From: CAYMKL01 sp964390805
GTDB lineage: Bacteria; Chloroflexota; Anaerolineae; VGOG01
DNA length: 20,864 nt
Reading direction: 5' to 3'
Assembly (NCBI GenBank): GCA_964390805.1
Contig: CAYMKL010000123.1
Span: forward strand, 1 to 20,864
Part shown: one piece after another, positions 7,217 to 13,454 of the stretch
How the letters are laid out: each line of letters begins with the position of its first letter
How positions within the stretch are numbered: position 1 is the first letter of the stretch
Position numbers and translations under genes: made by a program
Notes under the pieces: generated by a model
The model's database searches: none
Told to the model about the DNA's origin: nothing
What the model saw: the letters and a program-made list of their open reading frames with translations, nothing else

Positions 7217-8957
7217 CGAAATCGAGAAACTTAGAGCCCAGTTTCCAGAGGCTGTTTTAGGAATACAGGAGTTCCGCGGAGAGACGACGGTCACTGCCCG
7301 GGCCGAGGAGCTGGTGGATGTATGCACTTTTCTACGCGACGACCCTGAGCTCCAGTACACCACCCTCCTCTTCGTGACCGGCCTGGATCGTTCGGAACTG
7401 AACATGAGACCGCGCTTCGCCTCAGCGAGGTTTTCCGCCGTCTACCAGCTCTACTCCATCCCCCACCGTCGTCACCTGCGGCTGAAAGTGCCCATCTCCG
7501 GGAACCCGCCCAAAACCCCAACCGTTAGCAGCGTCTGGCCAGCGGCCAACTGGCACGAGCGAGAGACCTACGACCTGATGGGCATCGCCTTCGAAGGGCA
7601 TCCCGACCTGCGGCGCATCATAATGCCCGACGACTGGGTGGGCCACCCTCTGCGCAAGGACTACCCTCTGGGGGGCGAGCCGGTGGTCTTCTCGGCCAAC
7701 CGAGAGTTCCCAGAGCACGAAACCCTGGGGACGCAGATCATGCCGGCTGAGTCCCCGCCGCCCTCGCTTCCCCCTGGCGTTGATACCGAGAAGTACATGG
7801 TCCTCAACATGGGACCACACCACCCGGCCACCCACGGTGTGCTACGGGTGGTCCTGGAACTGGATGGCGAGACGATGATCAGTGCCCATCCGGACATTGG
7901 CCACCTCCACTCCGGCATCGAGAAGACGGCTGAGCACAAGCTCTACCAGCAGGTTATCCCCTACACCGACCGCATGGACTACGTGGCAGCGATGAACAAC
8001 AACCTACCCTACGTCCTGGCCGTTGAGAAGCTGCTCGACGTGGAGATACCGCCGCGCGCCCAATACCTGCGGGTCATCTGCTGTGAGCTGCAGCGGCTAG
8101 GGGCCCACCTCATCTGGCTGGGAACCAGCGTGCTCGACCTGGCGGGCCTCCTCATGAGCCTGCTGATGTATTGCTTCCGCGACCGCGAGGACATTTACAA
8201 CCTCTTCGAGATGATCTGCGGCGCCCGCCAGACCCCCACCTATTTCACCATCGGAGGGGTGCGCCGGGACGCTCCTGAGGGCTGGCCCGACGCGGTGCGG
8301 GCTTTCATCACTGAGATGCCCCGGCGCCTGAAAGAGTACCATGCCATGGTCACTGAGAATCCCATTTTCAAGTCTCGAACGGTGGGCATTGGGGTGCTGC
8401 CCCAAGAGGCGGCCATGGCCTACGGTGTGACCGGGCCTTGCCTGCGGGGAAGCGGGGTGAAGTACGACGTGCGCAAGGCCGTGCCCTATTCCAGCTACCA
8501 GGACTTCGACTTCGACATCCCGACCCAGCCCGAGGGCGACGCCTACGCACGTTACCTGGTGCGCATGGAGGAGATGCGCCAGAGCATCCGCATCATCGAA
8601 CAGGCATTGGACAAACTCCCCGACGGCCCGGTGAAGTGTGCCGACCGCAAGATCGCCCTGCCCCCGCGGGATGAGTTGGACGTCAGCATGGAGGCCCTGA
8701 TCCACCAGTTCAAGCTGGTGACCGAGGGCTTCAGCACCCCGCCGGGCGAGGTCTACGTGAGCTGCGAGAACCCCAAAGGTGAATTGGGATTCTACGTCGT
8801 CAGCGACGGCGGCACCAAGCCCTATCGCTGCAAGATCCGAGGCCCGTCGTTCTCCAACCTCAGCACGGCCGGCATCATGGCCAAGGGTCAGATGCTGTCG
8901 GACATGGTGGCCATCATCAGCTCGATTGACATCACACTGGGAGAAGTGGATAGATAG
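7209..8957 (+). CDS. nuoCD: Fused NADH-quinone oxidoreductase subunits C and D
   Basis: One 582-residue protein joins the NuoC domain (about 1-160, ending in YDLMGIAFEGHPDLRRIIMPDDW and GHPLRKDYPL) to the NuoD domain (about 195-582) through a proline-rich linker (PAESPPPSLPPG). NuoD motifs are intact: LNMGPHHPATHGVLR, HSGIEK, YTDRMDY and the terminal GEVDR. NuoD forms much of the quinone cavity with NuoB; NuoC is a structural peripheral-arm subunit. The fusion is known from E. coli and other lineages and is not itself novel. The start ATG overlaps the nuoB stop by 8 bp, and one base separates the stop from nuoE. Confidence 0.97.
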   Translation: MSNEIEKLRAQFPEAVLGIQEFRGETTVTARAEELVDVCTFLRDDPELQYTTLLFVTGLDRSELNMRPRFASARFSAVYQLYSIPHRRHLRLKVPISGNPPKTPTVSSVWPAANWHERETYDLMGIAFEGHPDLRRIIMPDDWVGHPLRKDYPLGGEPVVFSANREFPEHETLGTQIMPAESPPPSLPPGVDTEKYMVLNMGPHHPATHGVLRVVLELDGETMISAHPDIGHLHSGIEKTAEHKLYQQVIPYTDRMDYVAAMNNNLPYVLAVEKLLDVEIPPRAQYLRVICCELQRLGAHLIWLGTSVLDLAGLLMSLLMYCFRDREDIYNLFEMICGARQTPTYFTIGGVRRDAPEGWPDAVRAFITEMPRRLKEYHAMVTENPIFKSRTVGIGVLPQEAAMAYGVTGPCLRGSGVKYDVRKAVPYSSYQDFDFDIPTQPEGDAYARYLVRMEEMRQSIRIIEQALDKLPDGPVKCADRKIALPPRDELDVSMEALIHQFKLVTEGFSTPPGEVYVSCENPKGELGFYVVSDGGTKPYRCKIRGPSFSNLSTAGIMAKGQMLSDMVAIISSIDITLGEVDR

Positions 8958-8958
8958 T

Positions 8959-9423
8959 ATGCTTTCTGAGAAGGCAAAGACACAGATAGACGCACTCAGA
9001 AGAAAATATCCCGACCCTAAGTCGGCGCTGCTGCCCGCGCTGGAGATCGCCCAGCGGGAGCATGGCTGGCTGAGCGAGGAGATCATGCAGGAGGTGGGCC
9101 AGGCCATGGACTTGCCGCCCACCGAGGTGGCTTCGGTGGCCAGCTTCTACACCATGTTCTACACGCAGCCGGTGGGAGAGCACGTCATCCAGATTTGCAC
9201 CAACATCTCCTGTTCCCTTTTAGGCGCGGAGCACCTCGTGGACTACATCAGTCGCCAGTTGGGCATAGAGGTAGGCGAGACCACCCCTGATGGCAAATTC
9301 ACCCTGCTCACCGTCGAGTGCCTCGGCTCCTGCGGCACCGCGCCGATGATGCAGGTAGATGAGATGTACTACGAGAATCTGACTGAGGAGAAGATAGACC
9401 GGATTTTGGCGGAGTTGGTGTAG
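8959..9423 (+). CDS. nuoE: NADH-quinone oxidoreductase subunit E
   Basis: NuoE is the 24-kDa-type thioredoxin-fold subunit that binds the 2Fe-2S cluster N1a next to the FMN of NuoF. The ligands are C80 and C85 (CTNISC) and C121 and C125 (CLGSC). The length of 154 residues is normal. The ATG at 8959 follows the nuoCD stop by one base and sits behind GGAGAAG; longer readings of this frame run through nuoCD and are not real. Its last ~135 bp, coding for the second cysteine pair to the stop, reappear as three decayed copies at 10665-10708, 11161-11296 and 11891-12026. NuoF, which normally follows directly, is about 4 kb away. The gene itself looks intact. Confidence 0.97.
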   Translation: MLSEKAKTQIDALRRKYPDPKSALLPALEIAQREHGWLSEEIMQEVGQAMDLPPTEVASVASFYTMFYTQPVGEHVIQICTNISCSLLGAEHLVDYISRQLGIEVGETTPDGKFTLLTVECLGSCGTAPMMQVDEMYYENLTEEKIDRILAELV

Positions 9424-9501
9424 GGACAAGGCGTCGTAACGAGAAGCGAGGTATCATGGTATGGCTTGACGATCACTGCGTAGCTTCGTAGATCGTTACT
9501 A

Positions 9502-9639
9502 CTCAGGCTGGCGGTTGAAACCGCGCCTGGAGAGCTAAAGCTGACTGTCCACCTACGTGGACAGCGACGTCCACGCAGGTGGACGCCCGGCTGAAAGCCT
9601 TGGAGAGGCGATTTCAATCGCGGCACAGGGTAGCCTGAG
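9502..9639. repeat. Nested palindromic element (MITE/REP-like) after nuoE
   Basis: Five levels of symmetry are nested. The outer pair is CTCAGGCT (9502-9509) and AGCCTGAG (9632-9639). Inside are GCGGTTGAAACCGC (9511-9524) and GCGATTTCAATCGC (9608-9621), each palindromic and related to the other in inverse. Then come AGCTAAAGCT (9533-9542) and GGCTGAAAGCC (9589-9599). The centre holds two adjacent hairpins, TGTCCACCTACGTGGACA (9546-9563) and CGTCCACGCAGGTGGACG (9568-9585). No ORF fits. The structure resembles dispersed intergenic repeats of large bacterial genomes; it could also fold in mRNA and reduce read-through past nuoE. Confidence 0.7.
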
Positions 9640-9671
9640 CAGTCACCGTAGATCGAACGAGAGGTGAGTCT

Positions 9672-10655
9672 ATGCAATACCGAGAACTGGGACGCACAGG
9701 CTGGAAAGTGTCTGCCGTGAGCTTTGGCTCATGGGCCATTGGCGGGGCTTGGGGTCCGGTCAAAGATGGCGAATCATTAGCGGCGTTACACCGGGCCATA
9801 GAGCTTGGCGTCAACTTCTTCGACACCGCCGACGTGTATGGCGACGGTCGCAGCGAACGGCTGCTGGCGCAACTGCGTCGTGAACACAGTGAAACCATCT
9901 ATGTCGCCACCAAGGCCGGACGGCGGTTAGATCCACACGTCGCGGCAGACTACAACCGCAAAAACCTCACGGCCTTTGTGGAGCGCAGCCTCAAGAACTT
10001 GGATACAGAAGCCCTCGATTTGCTCCAACTCCACTGCCCGCCTACCCAGGTCTACTACATGCCGGAGGTCTTTGGCGTGCTCGATGACTTGGTCAAAGCG
10101 GGCAAAGTCCGCTACTACGGTGTGAGCGTGGAAAAGGTGGAAGAAGCTCTCAAGGCAATAGAGTATCCCAACGTGCAAAGCGTGCAAATCATCTTCAACA
10201 TGTTCCGGCACCGACCCGCCGAGCTTCTATTTGAGCAAGCCCAGAAGCGTAAAGTGGGTATCCTGGCGCGTGTGCCGCTGGCCTCCGGGATGCTCACGGG
10301 CAAACTAAAACCAGATACCACCTTCGCGCCTGACGACCACCGAGCGTTTAACCGCTATGGTGAGGCATTTGATCGGGGTGAAACTTTCTCCGGCGTTGAT
10401 TACGACGTTGGCTTGCAAGCAGTTGAGGAATTAAAGGCCATCTGCCCGGCGGGGATGAGTATGGTGCAGTTTGCCTTGCGTTGGATTTTGATGTTTGATG
10501 CCGTGACGTGCGCCATCCCCGGTGCGAAGCGCCCGTCGCAGGCCGAGGAGAACTTCACTGCCGCGGATCTGCCTCCCCTCTCCGAGGAGACGATGGCCCA
10601 GGTACGTTCCATCTACGACCGCTACATCCGCGAATTAGTACACCATTACTGGTAA
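9672..10655 (+). CDS. Aldo/keto reductase family oxidoreductase
   Basis: The protein is an NADPH-dependent carbonyl reductase-type enzyme of the AKR superfamily, a TIM barrel. The catalytic tetrad can be read directly: D51 (FFDTADVYG), Y56, K81 (ATKAGRR) and H121 (LLQLHCPP). The N-terminus MQYRELGRTGWKVSAVSFGSW and the late segment CAIPGAKRPSQAEEN, which belongs to cofactor binding, are typical. The length of 327 residues is normal. The ATG at 9672 has GAGGTGA upstream. The substrate is unknown; the closest general resemblance is to L-glyo/YajO/Tas-like AKRs. It is not part of complex I: it lies in the first cargo segment between nuoE and nuoF and is followed after 9 bp by a 44-bp copy of the nuoE 3' end. 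It looks intact. Confidence 0.93.
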   Translation: MQYRELGRTGWKVSAVSFGSWAIGGAWGPVKDGESLAALHRAIELGVNFFDTADVYGDGRSERLLAQLRREHSETIYVATKAGRRLDPHVAADYNRKNLTAFVERSLKNLDTEALDLLQLHCPPTQVYYMPEVFGVLDDLVKAGKVRYYGVSVEKVEEALKAIEYPNVQSVQIIFNMFRHRPAELLFEQAQKRKVGILARVPLASGMLTGKLKPDTTFAPDDHRAFNRYGEAFDRGETFSGVDYDVGLQAVEELKAICPAGMSMVQFALRWILMFDAVTCAIPGAKRPSQAEENFTAADLPPLSEETMAQVRSIYDRYIRELVHHYW

Positions 10656-10664
10656 ACTTGGCCT

Positions 10665-10708
10665 ACTGAGGAGAAGATGGACTGGGTTTTGGCGGAGTTG
10701 GTGTAGGG
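10665..10708 (+). repeat. Copy 1 of the nuoE 3' end (44 bp)
   Basis: Aligned by eye to 9382-9425 without gaps, 41 of 44 bases agree, including the stop codon and the two bases after it. It sits directly behind the aldo/keto reductase gene and ends just before the nucleotidyltransferase module. Confidence 0.88.
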
Positions 10709-10731
10709 CGTGTTCTGAAAAGGAGCTAATA

Positions 10732-11031
10732 ATGTCAAAACAAACCGTTGCAGAGTTACTCCGAGAGAAGCACCCATATCTTGCGTCTGAGTATGGTGTC
10801 AAAAGGATAGGACTGTTTGGATCTTATGCTAAAGGCACATCCAGCGAAGCGAGTGATGTTGACTTGGTGGTGGAATTTGGGCGCCCGATAGGTTTCAGAT
10901 TCGTTGAATTCACTGAATATCTTGAGAGCTTATTGGGCAAGAAAGTTGACGTGCTCACTCCCGCTGGCATACAAGGGATTAGAATACCTCGAATCGCGGA
11001 AGATATTGAGAAAAGTATCGTATATGTCTGA
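10732..11031 (+). CDS. MntA-like minimal nucleotidyltransferase (antitoxin type)
   Basis: The 99-residue protein has the nucleotidyltransferase signature GSYAKGTSSEASDVD, with G30-S31 and the metal-binding D42 and D44. In the MNT/HEPN systems such proteins modify a HEPN-domain RNase toxin (HepT) and so neutralise it. The gene has a good Shine-Dalgarno (AAAGGAG) and its end overlaps the next ATG by 8 bp, the usual arrangement of the pair. The partner is, however, truncated, so the antitoxin may be a leftover. The codon use is more AT-rich than that of the nuo genes, in line with foreign origin. It stands between copies 1 and 2 of the nuoE 3' end. Confidence 0.88.
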   Translation: MSKQTVAELLREKHPYLASEYGVKRIGLFGSYAKGTSSEASDVDLVVEFGRPIGFRFVEFTEYLESLLGKKVDVLTPAGIQGIRIPRIAEDIEKSIVYV

Positions 11032-11149
11032 GAGAACGGACGAGGACTTCCTGAGCGACATTCAAGAGGCTGCGCGTCGGATAGCAGCCTATGAGCTATC
11101 CGATGTTGCCTCACGAATAGAAGAGATCTCAAGGGATGAAAGGGCTTGA
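11024..11149 (+). pseudogene. Truncated HepT (HEPN toxin) remnant
   Basis: The 41-residue frame begins MSERTDEDFLSDIQEAARRIAAYE, which resembles the first helix of HepT-type HEPN proteins. A full HepT is about 110 residues with an RxxxxH motif near the C-terminus. Here the similarity ends after about 22 residues and the frame stops at 11149. The next in-frame sequence, starting 11 bp later, is a copy of the nuoE 3' end. I read it as the stump left when the copy or a deletion removed the rest of the toxin. Because it is so short, the family assignment rests mainly on position and overlap with the nucleotidyltransferase gene. Confidence 0.6.
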
Positions 11150-11160
11150 GACCCGAGTAG

Positions 11161-11296
11161 TGGCAAATTCACCCTGTTCACCGTCGAGTGCTTCGACTCC
11201 TGCGGCACAACGCCGATGATGCAGGTAGATGAGACGTACTACGAGAATCTAACTGACGAGAAGATAGAGCGGATTTTGGAGGAGTTGGCATAGGGA
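11161..11296 (+). repeat. Copy 2 of the nuoE 3' end (136 bp)
   Basis: Aligned by eye to 9291-9426 it has about 12 mismatches and no gaps (about 91% identity). The nuoE frame stays open to the equivalent TAG and still encodes the second cysteine pair (CFDSC), but there is no start codon or ribosome site, and the frame is cut off upstream by the TGA of the HepT remnant. Confidence 0.92.
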
Positions 11297-11304
11297 ATGG
11301 ATCC

Positions 11305-11769
11305 ATGCGCTACATCGTTGAAGTAGACCTCAGTGCAAAGGTAGAGCAGTGGAGTAAGAACACGGCTGTCGCTTTTTCCGATGGAATCCGGGGATCAATT
11401 CTGATTGAAAGTAGCATCAAACGTGCTGCGAGAGACTGGCTCAGAGCTTGGCGTCCCAACCGCAGCAAGGCGTTCTACCGGTACAGTTTACTGGCTGCCT
11501 TTGTCTATCTTCTCATCAAACCGCATCTTCAACAGATCGAGCACGTGGTGATTGACAAAGACTATCCAGGGGAAAAGAACGAGGGTGTGATTAAGGACTT
11601 TCTCCTCAGCCTTCTACACCGTGAGGATCCATCGTTACGAGGAGGGTTTATCAGCTTTTGGGAAGTTGGAGGTTCGGCGGCTGATATGTTAGCAAGGAGA
11701 GTCTATCTGGGAGACAAGGAGGCTGATCGAAAGATCACCTTCAAGGACATCCAGCAGCTCTTCAAATAA
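11305..11769 (+). CDS. Conserved-looking protein of unknown function
   Basis: I do not recognise this 154-residue protein with certainty. It begins MRYIVEVDLSAKVEQWSKNT and contains a segment LLAAFVYLLIKPHLQQIEHVVIDKDYPGE followed by IKDFLLSLLHREDP and a C-terminal KITFKDIQQLFK. The pattern of a beta strand with an acidic residue (VVIDKDYPG) recalls RNase H-fold or DUF3800-like proteins, but that is weak. No signal peptide is present and the hydrophobic stretch is too short and charged to be a clear membrane helix. The ATG at 11305 lies 9 bp after copy 2 of the nuoE end. It is convergent with the small RNA gene, whose U-run lies against the stop codon. Base composition is slightly lower in GC than that of nuo genes. 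Confidence 0.7.
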   Translation: MRYIVEVDLSAKVEQWSKNTAVAFSDGIRGSILIESSIKRAARDWLRAWRPNRSKAFYRYSLLAAFVYLLIKPHLQQIEHVVIDKDYPGEKNEGVIKDFLLSLLHREDPSLRGGFISFWEVGGSAADMLARRVYLGDKEADRKITFKDIQQLFK

Positions 11770-11773
11770 AAAA
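11764..11773 (-). terminator. U-run ending the small RNA
   Basis: On the minus strand the closing stem of the RNA is followed at once by TTTTTTATTT. A GC-rich stem plus U-run is what an intrinsic terminator needs; the stem is shared with the RNA fold. Confidence 0.45.
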
Positions 11774-11849
11774 GGACCGGGGCTCCCTTGCGGGCCTGAA
11801 GCCAAGGAGCTTAGAGATTTAGTCTCTAGCGCGCTCGGCCACCCGATCC
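11774..11849 (-). ncRNA. Candidate small structured RNA, tRNA-like but not a standard tRNA
   Basis: The minus-strand transcript would be 76 nt followed by six U. Its ends form a 7-bp acceptor-like stem (GGATCGG with CCGGTCC, one G-U pair). Inside, TAGAG pairs with CTCTA around a 7-nt loop ACTAAAT, like an anticodon arm reading UAA but with C at the position where tRNAs have U33. GCTCCTTG pairs with CAAGGGAGC (one bulge) in a long third arm. The 5' sequence GGTGGCCGAGC recalls Ser/Leu tRNAs, yet there is no pairing D stem and no TTCGANTC T-loop. A consensus promoter places transcription start at or near the first G. It may be a decayed tRNA-Leu/Ser or a separate regulatory RNA. Confidence 0.55.
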
Positions 11850-11855
11850 ACAGGT

Positions 11856-11883
11856 ATTATACCATACATTTGGGTTTTGTCAA
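11856..11883 (-). promoter_or_regulatory. Perfect-consensus promoter of the small RNA
   Basis: On the minus strand TTGACA (11878-11883) and TATAAT (11856-11861) match both hexamers exactly, with a 16-bp spacer. The distance from TATAAT to the first base of the acceptor-like stem (11849) is 6 bp, so transcription would begin at the mature 5' end. Confidence 0.75.
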
Positions 11884-11890
11884 GCCAAAA

Positions 11891-12026
11891 GACGGCAAAT
11901 TCACCCTGCTCACCGTCGGGTGCCTCGGCTCCTGCGGCACGGCGCCGATGATGCAGGTAGATGAGACGTATTGCTAAAATCTAGCTGAGGAAAAGATAGA
12001 TCGGGTTCTTGTCGAGTTGGCGTAGG
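11891..12026 (+). repeat. Copy 3 of the nuoE 3' end (136 bp), the most decayed
   Basis: Aligned by eye to 9289-9424 there are about 18 mismatches and no gaps (about 86-87% identity). One change makes an internal TAA, so it is not coding. The first half is nearly perfect and most changes lie in the last 60 bp. It follows the small RNA promoter by 7 bp. Confidence 0.9.
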
Positions 12027-12057
12027 TGCAGTAGACAACCTCGTATTAGGCGGAAAA

Positions 12058-12882
12058 ATGAGCACCGCAATTAGAGTGATCGTGGTCATCGTTGGTGTAC
12101 TTCTGTTTCTGGTGAGCATCGGCTGGTTGGGACTCCAGGTGAAGCCGAAGCCCTTCCCCGCTTACTCAGAACAGAAACCGGCCCTGAACACCGTCGAGCT
12201 GCCGGCAGATTTGCCGACGCCTGTCGCTCGGTTCTACAGGATGATCATGGGAGACAGCGTCCTGGTCATCGAATCGGCGGTTCTCACCGGGTCGGCCAGG
12301 TTGCGGCAATTCGGCTTGCACTTCCCGTCACGCTTAAGGTTCACCCATGACGCAGGCCAGGGCTATCGGCACTACATTGAAGCGACCATCTTTAGCTATC
12401 CGCTGATAAAAGTCAATGAATATTACCTCGACGGCAAAGCCCGCATGGAATTGCCCGTCGGTGTGATTGAGAACGAGCCGAAAGTCGACATGGCCGCCAA
12501 CCTGGGTCTGTGGGGGGAATCGCTCTGGCTGCCGCCGATATTTGTGACTGATCCTCGCGTGCACTGGGAAGCCATAGACGACACGACTGCCCGCCTCGTG
12601 GTGCCTTTCGGCAAGGAGGAGGATACCTTCACCGTCGTGTTTGACCGAGAAACCGGGCTGATCCGTACGATGGAGGCAATGCGCTACCGGGAAGCCACAG
12701 ACGAAGCGAAGATTCCCTGGCGACTCGAGCCGCTAGGCTGGCAGACATTCCACGGGATCATGATTCCGTCACCCGCAGCCGTGACCTGGCTGGACGAGGG
12801 AACGCCCTGGCTCGTGGTTACGATTGAGGATGTGGCTTACAACGTGGACGTTTCTGAGTATGTCAGGGCAAGGGGGGAATGA
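12058..12882 (+). CDS. Membrane-anchored DUF6544/DUF6920-like protein
   Basis: The 274-residue protein has one N-terminal helix (about residues 5-27) with a short cytoplasmic start, so the bulk is probably outside the membrane. The segments LPTPVARFYRMIMGDSV, GLWGESLWLPP and RLVVPFGKEEDTFTVVFDRETG, followed by MEAMRYRE, match what I recall of the DUF6544/DUF6920 group, whose function is unknown. There are no cysteines and no obvious catalytic motif. Start ATG at 12058 is preceded by a weak GGCGG. It lies 32 bp after copy 3 of the nuoE end and 72 bp before the next gene, in the last cargo segment before nuoF. Confidence 0.75.
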   Translation: MSTAIRVIVVIVGVLLFLVSIGWLGLQVKPKPFPAYSEQKPALNTVELPADLPTPVARFYRMIMGDSVLVIESAVLTGSARLRQFGLHFPSRLRFTHDAGQGYRHYIEATIFSYPLIKVNEYYLDGKARMELPVGVIENEPKVDMAANLGLWGESLWLPPIFVTDPRVHWEAIDDTTARLVVPFGKEEDTFTVVFDRETGLIRTMEAMRYREATDEAKIPWRLEPLGWQTFHGIMIPSPAAVTWLDEGTPWLVVTIEDVAYNVDVSEYVRARGE

Positions 12883-12954
12883 TGTACAGCTCCATTCGCC
12901 AATCGTCAGCGCTCGTCAGAGGATCAATCAAACCCCTCGAAAGGAGCAACTGAA

Positions 12955-13362
12955 GTGTTCAACAACAGATTCAGTCTTATCGCACTACTCACCCTACTCC
13001 TAGCGCTCCCCCTGGCCACTGGCTGCAGCCCACAACAGCAGGAAGTCAAGGCAAGTATTGACGACAATGGCCGTGAGATGCAACTCAAGAAGGGCCAAAC
13101 CCTGGTCGTCACCCTGGAGGGCAATCCGACCACTGGCTACTCGTGGGAGGCCGCAGAGCCTCTGGATGAGCAGGTGCTGCGGCAGGCGGGCGAAGCGGAG
13201 TTCAAGGCGGAATCCGAAGCTCTCGGGGCGGGAGGGGTACAGATCCTCCGCTTCGAGGCGGTGAACGCAGGCAGGTTTACCCTCAAGCTGGTCTATCACC
13301 GCCCCTGGGAAGAGGGCGTGGACCCGCTGGAGACTTACTCAATCGAGGTTGTGGTGCGCTGA
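12955..13362 (+). CDS. Chagasin-like (inhibitor family I42) lipoprotein
   Basis: The 135-residue precursor has a lipoprotein signal ending in ALPLATGC, with Cys24 as the likely lipidated residue. The mature part carries the three loops by which chagasin-type proteins inhibit papain-like cysteine proteases: NPTTGYSWE, a glycine-rich segment (GAGGVQILRF) and YHRPWE. A role in blocking host or own cysteine proteases at the cell surface is family knowledge, not shown here. The GTG at 12955 is the better start: AGGAG lies 8 nt upstream and the signal peptide begins at once (MFNNRFSLIALL). No relation to complex I is apparent. Confidence 0.9.
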   Translation: MFNNRFSLIALLTLLLALPLATGCSPQQQEVKASIDDNGREMQLKKGQTLVVTLEGNPTTGYSWEAAEPLDEQVLRQAGEAEFKAESEALGAGGVQILRFEAVNAGRFTLKLVYHRPWEEGVDPLETYSIEVVVR

Positions 13363-13375
13363 TCGGCATTCATCC

Positions 13376-13438
13376 GCCACGAATTTCACGAATTGACACG
13401 AAGGGGGAAAGATTCGTAGAATTCGTGTAATTCGTGGC
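13376..13438. repeat. Inverted repeat with 9-bp periodicity before nuoF
   Basis: The left arm GCCACGAATTTCACGAATT (13376-13394) and right arm (13420-13438) pair in 18 of 19 positions around a 25-bp purine-rich loop. Each arm is itself built of 9-bp units related to AATTCGTGT. The right arm and four following bases recur before nuoH at 17835-17855. It could act as a terminator-like or processing hairpin upstream of nuoF. The right arm contains GTG codons that extend the nuoF frame artificially. Confidence 0.75.
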
Positions 13439-13454
13439 AAATTGGAAGTTCAGA

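Noticed and set aside
8779..8958. Upstream extension of the nuoE frame
   Set aside because: It runs through the 3' end of nuoCD in another frame; the ATG at 8959 gives the normal NuoE N-terminus.
8097..9122. 341-codon minus-strand frame opposite nuoCD and nuoE
   Set aside because: It is antisense to two clear complex I genes and is explained by codon bias.
9424..9501. Promoter for the aldo/keto reductase (TTGACG with TAGATC)
   Set aside because: The -10 match is poor and the distance to the gene is long; it is not better than chance.
11774..11849. Calling the small RNA a functional tRNA-Leu(UAA)
   Set aside because: It lacks a D stem, T-loop consensus, U33 and a class II variable arm plus T arm, so a standard tRNA call is not supported.
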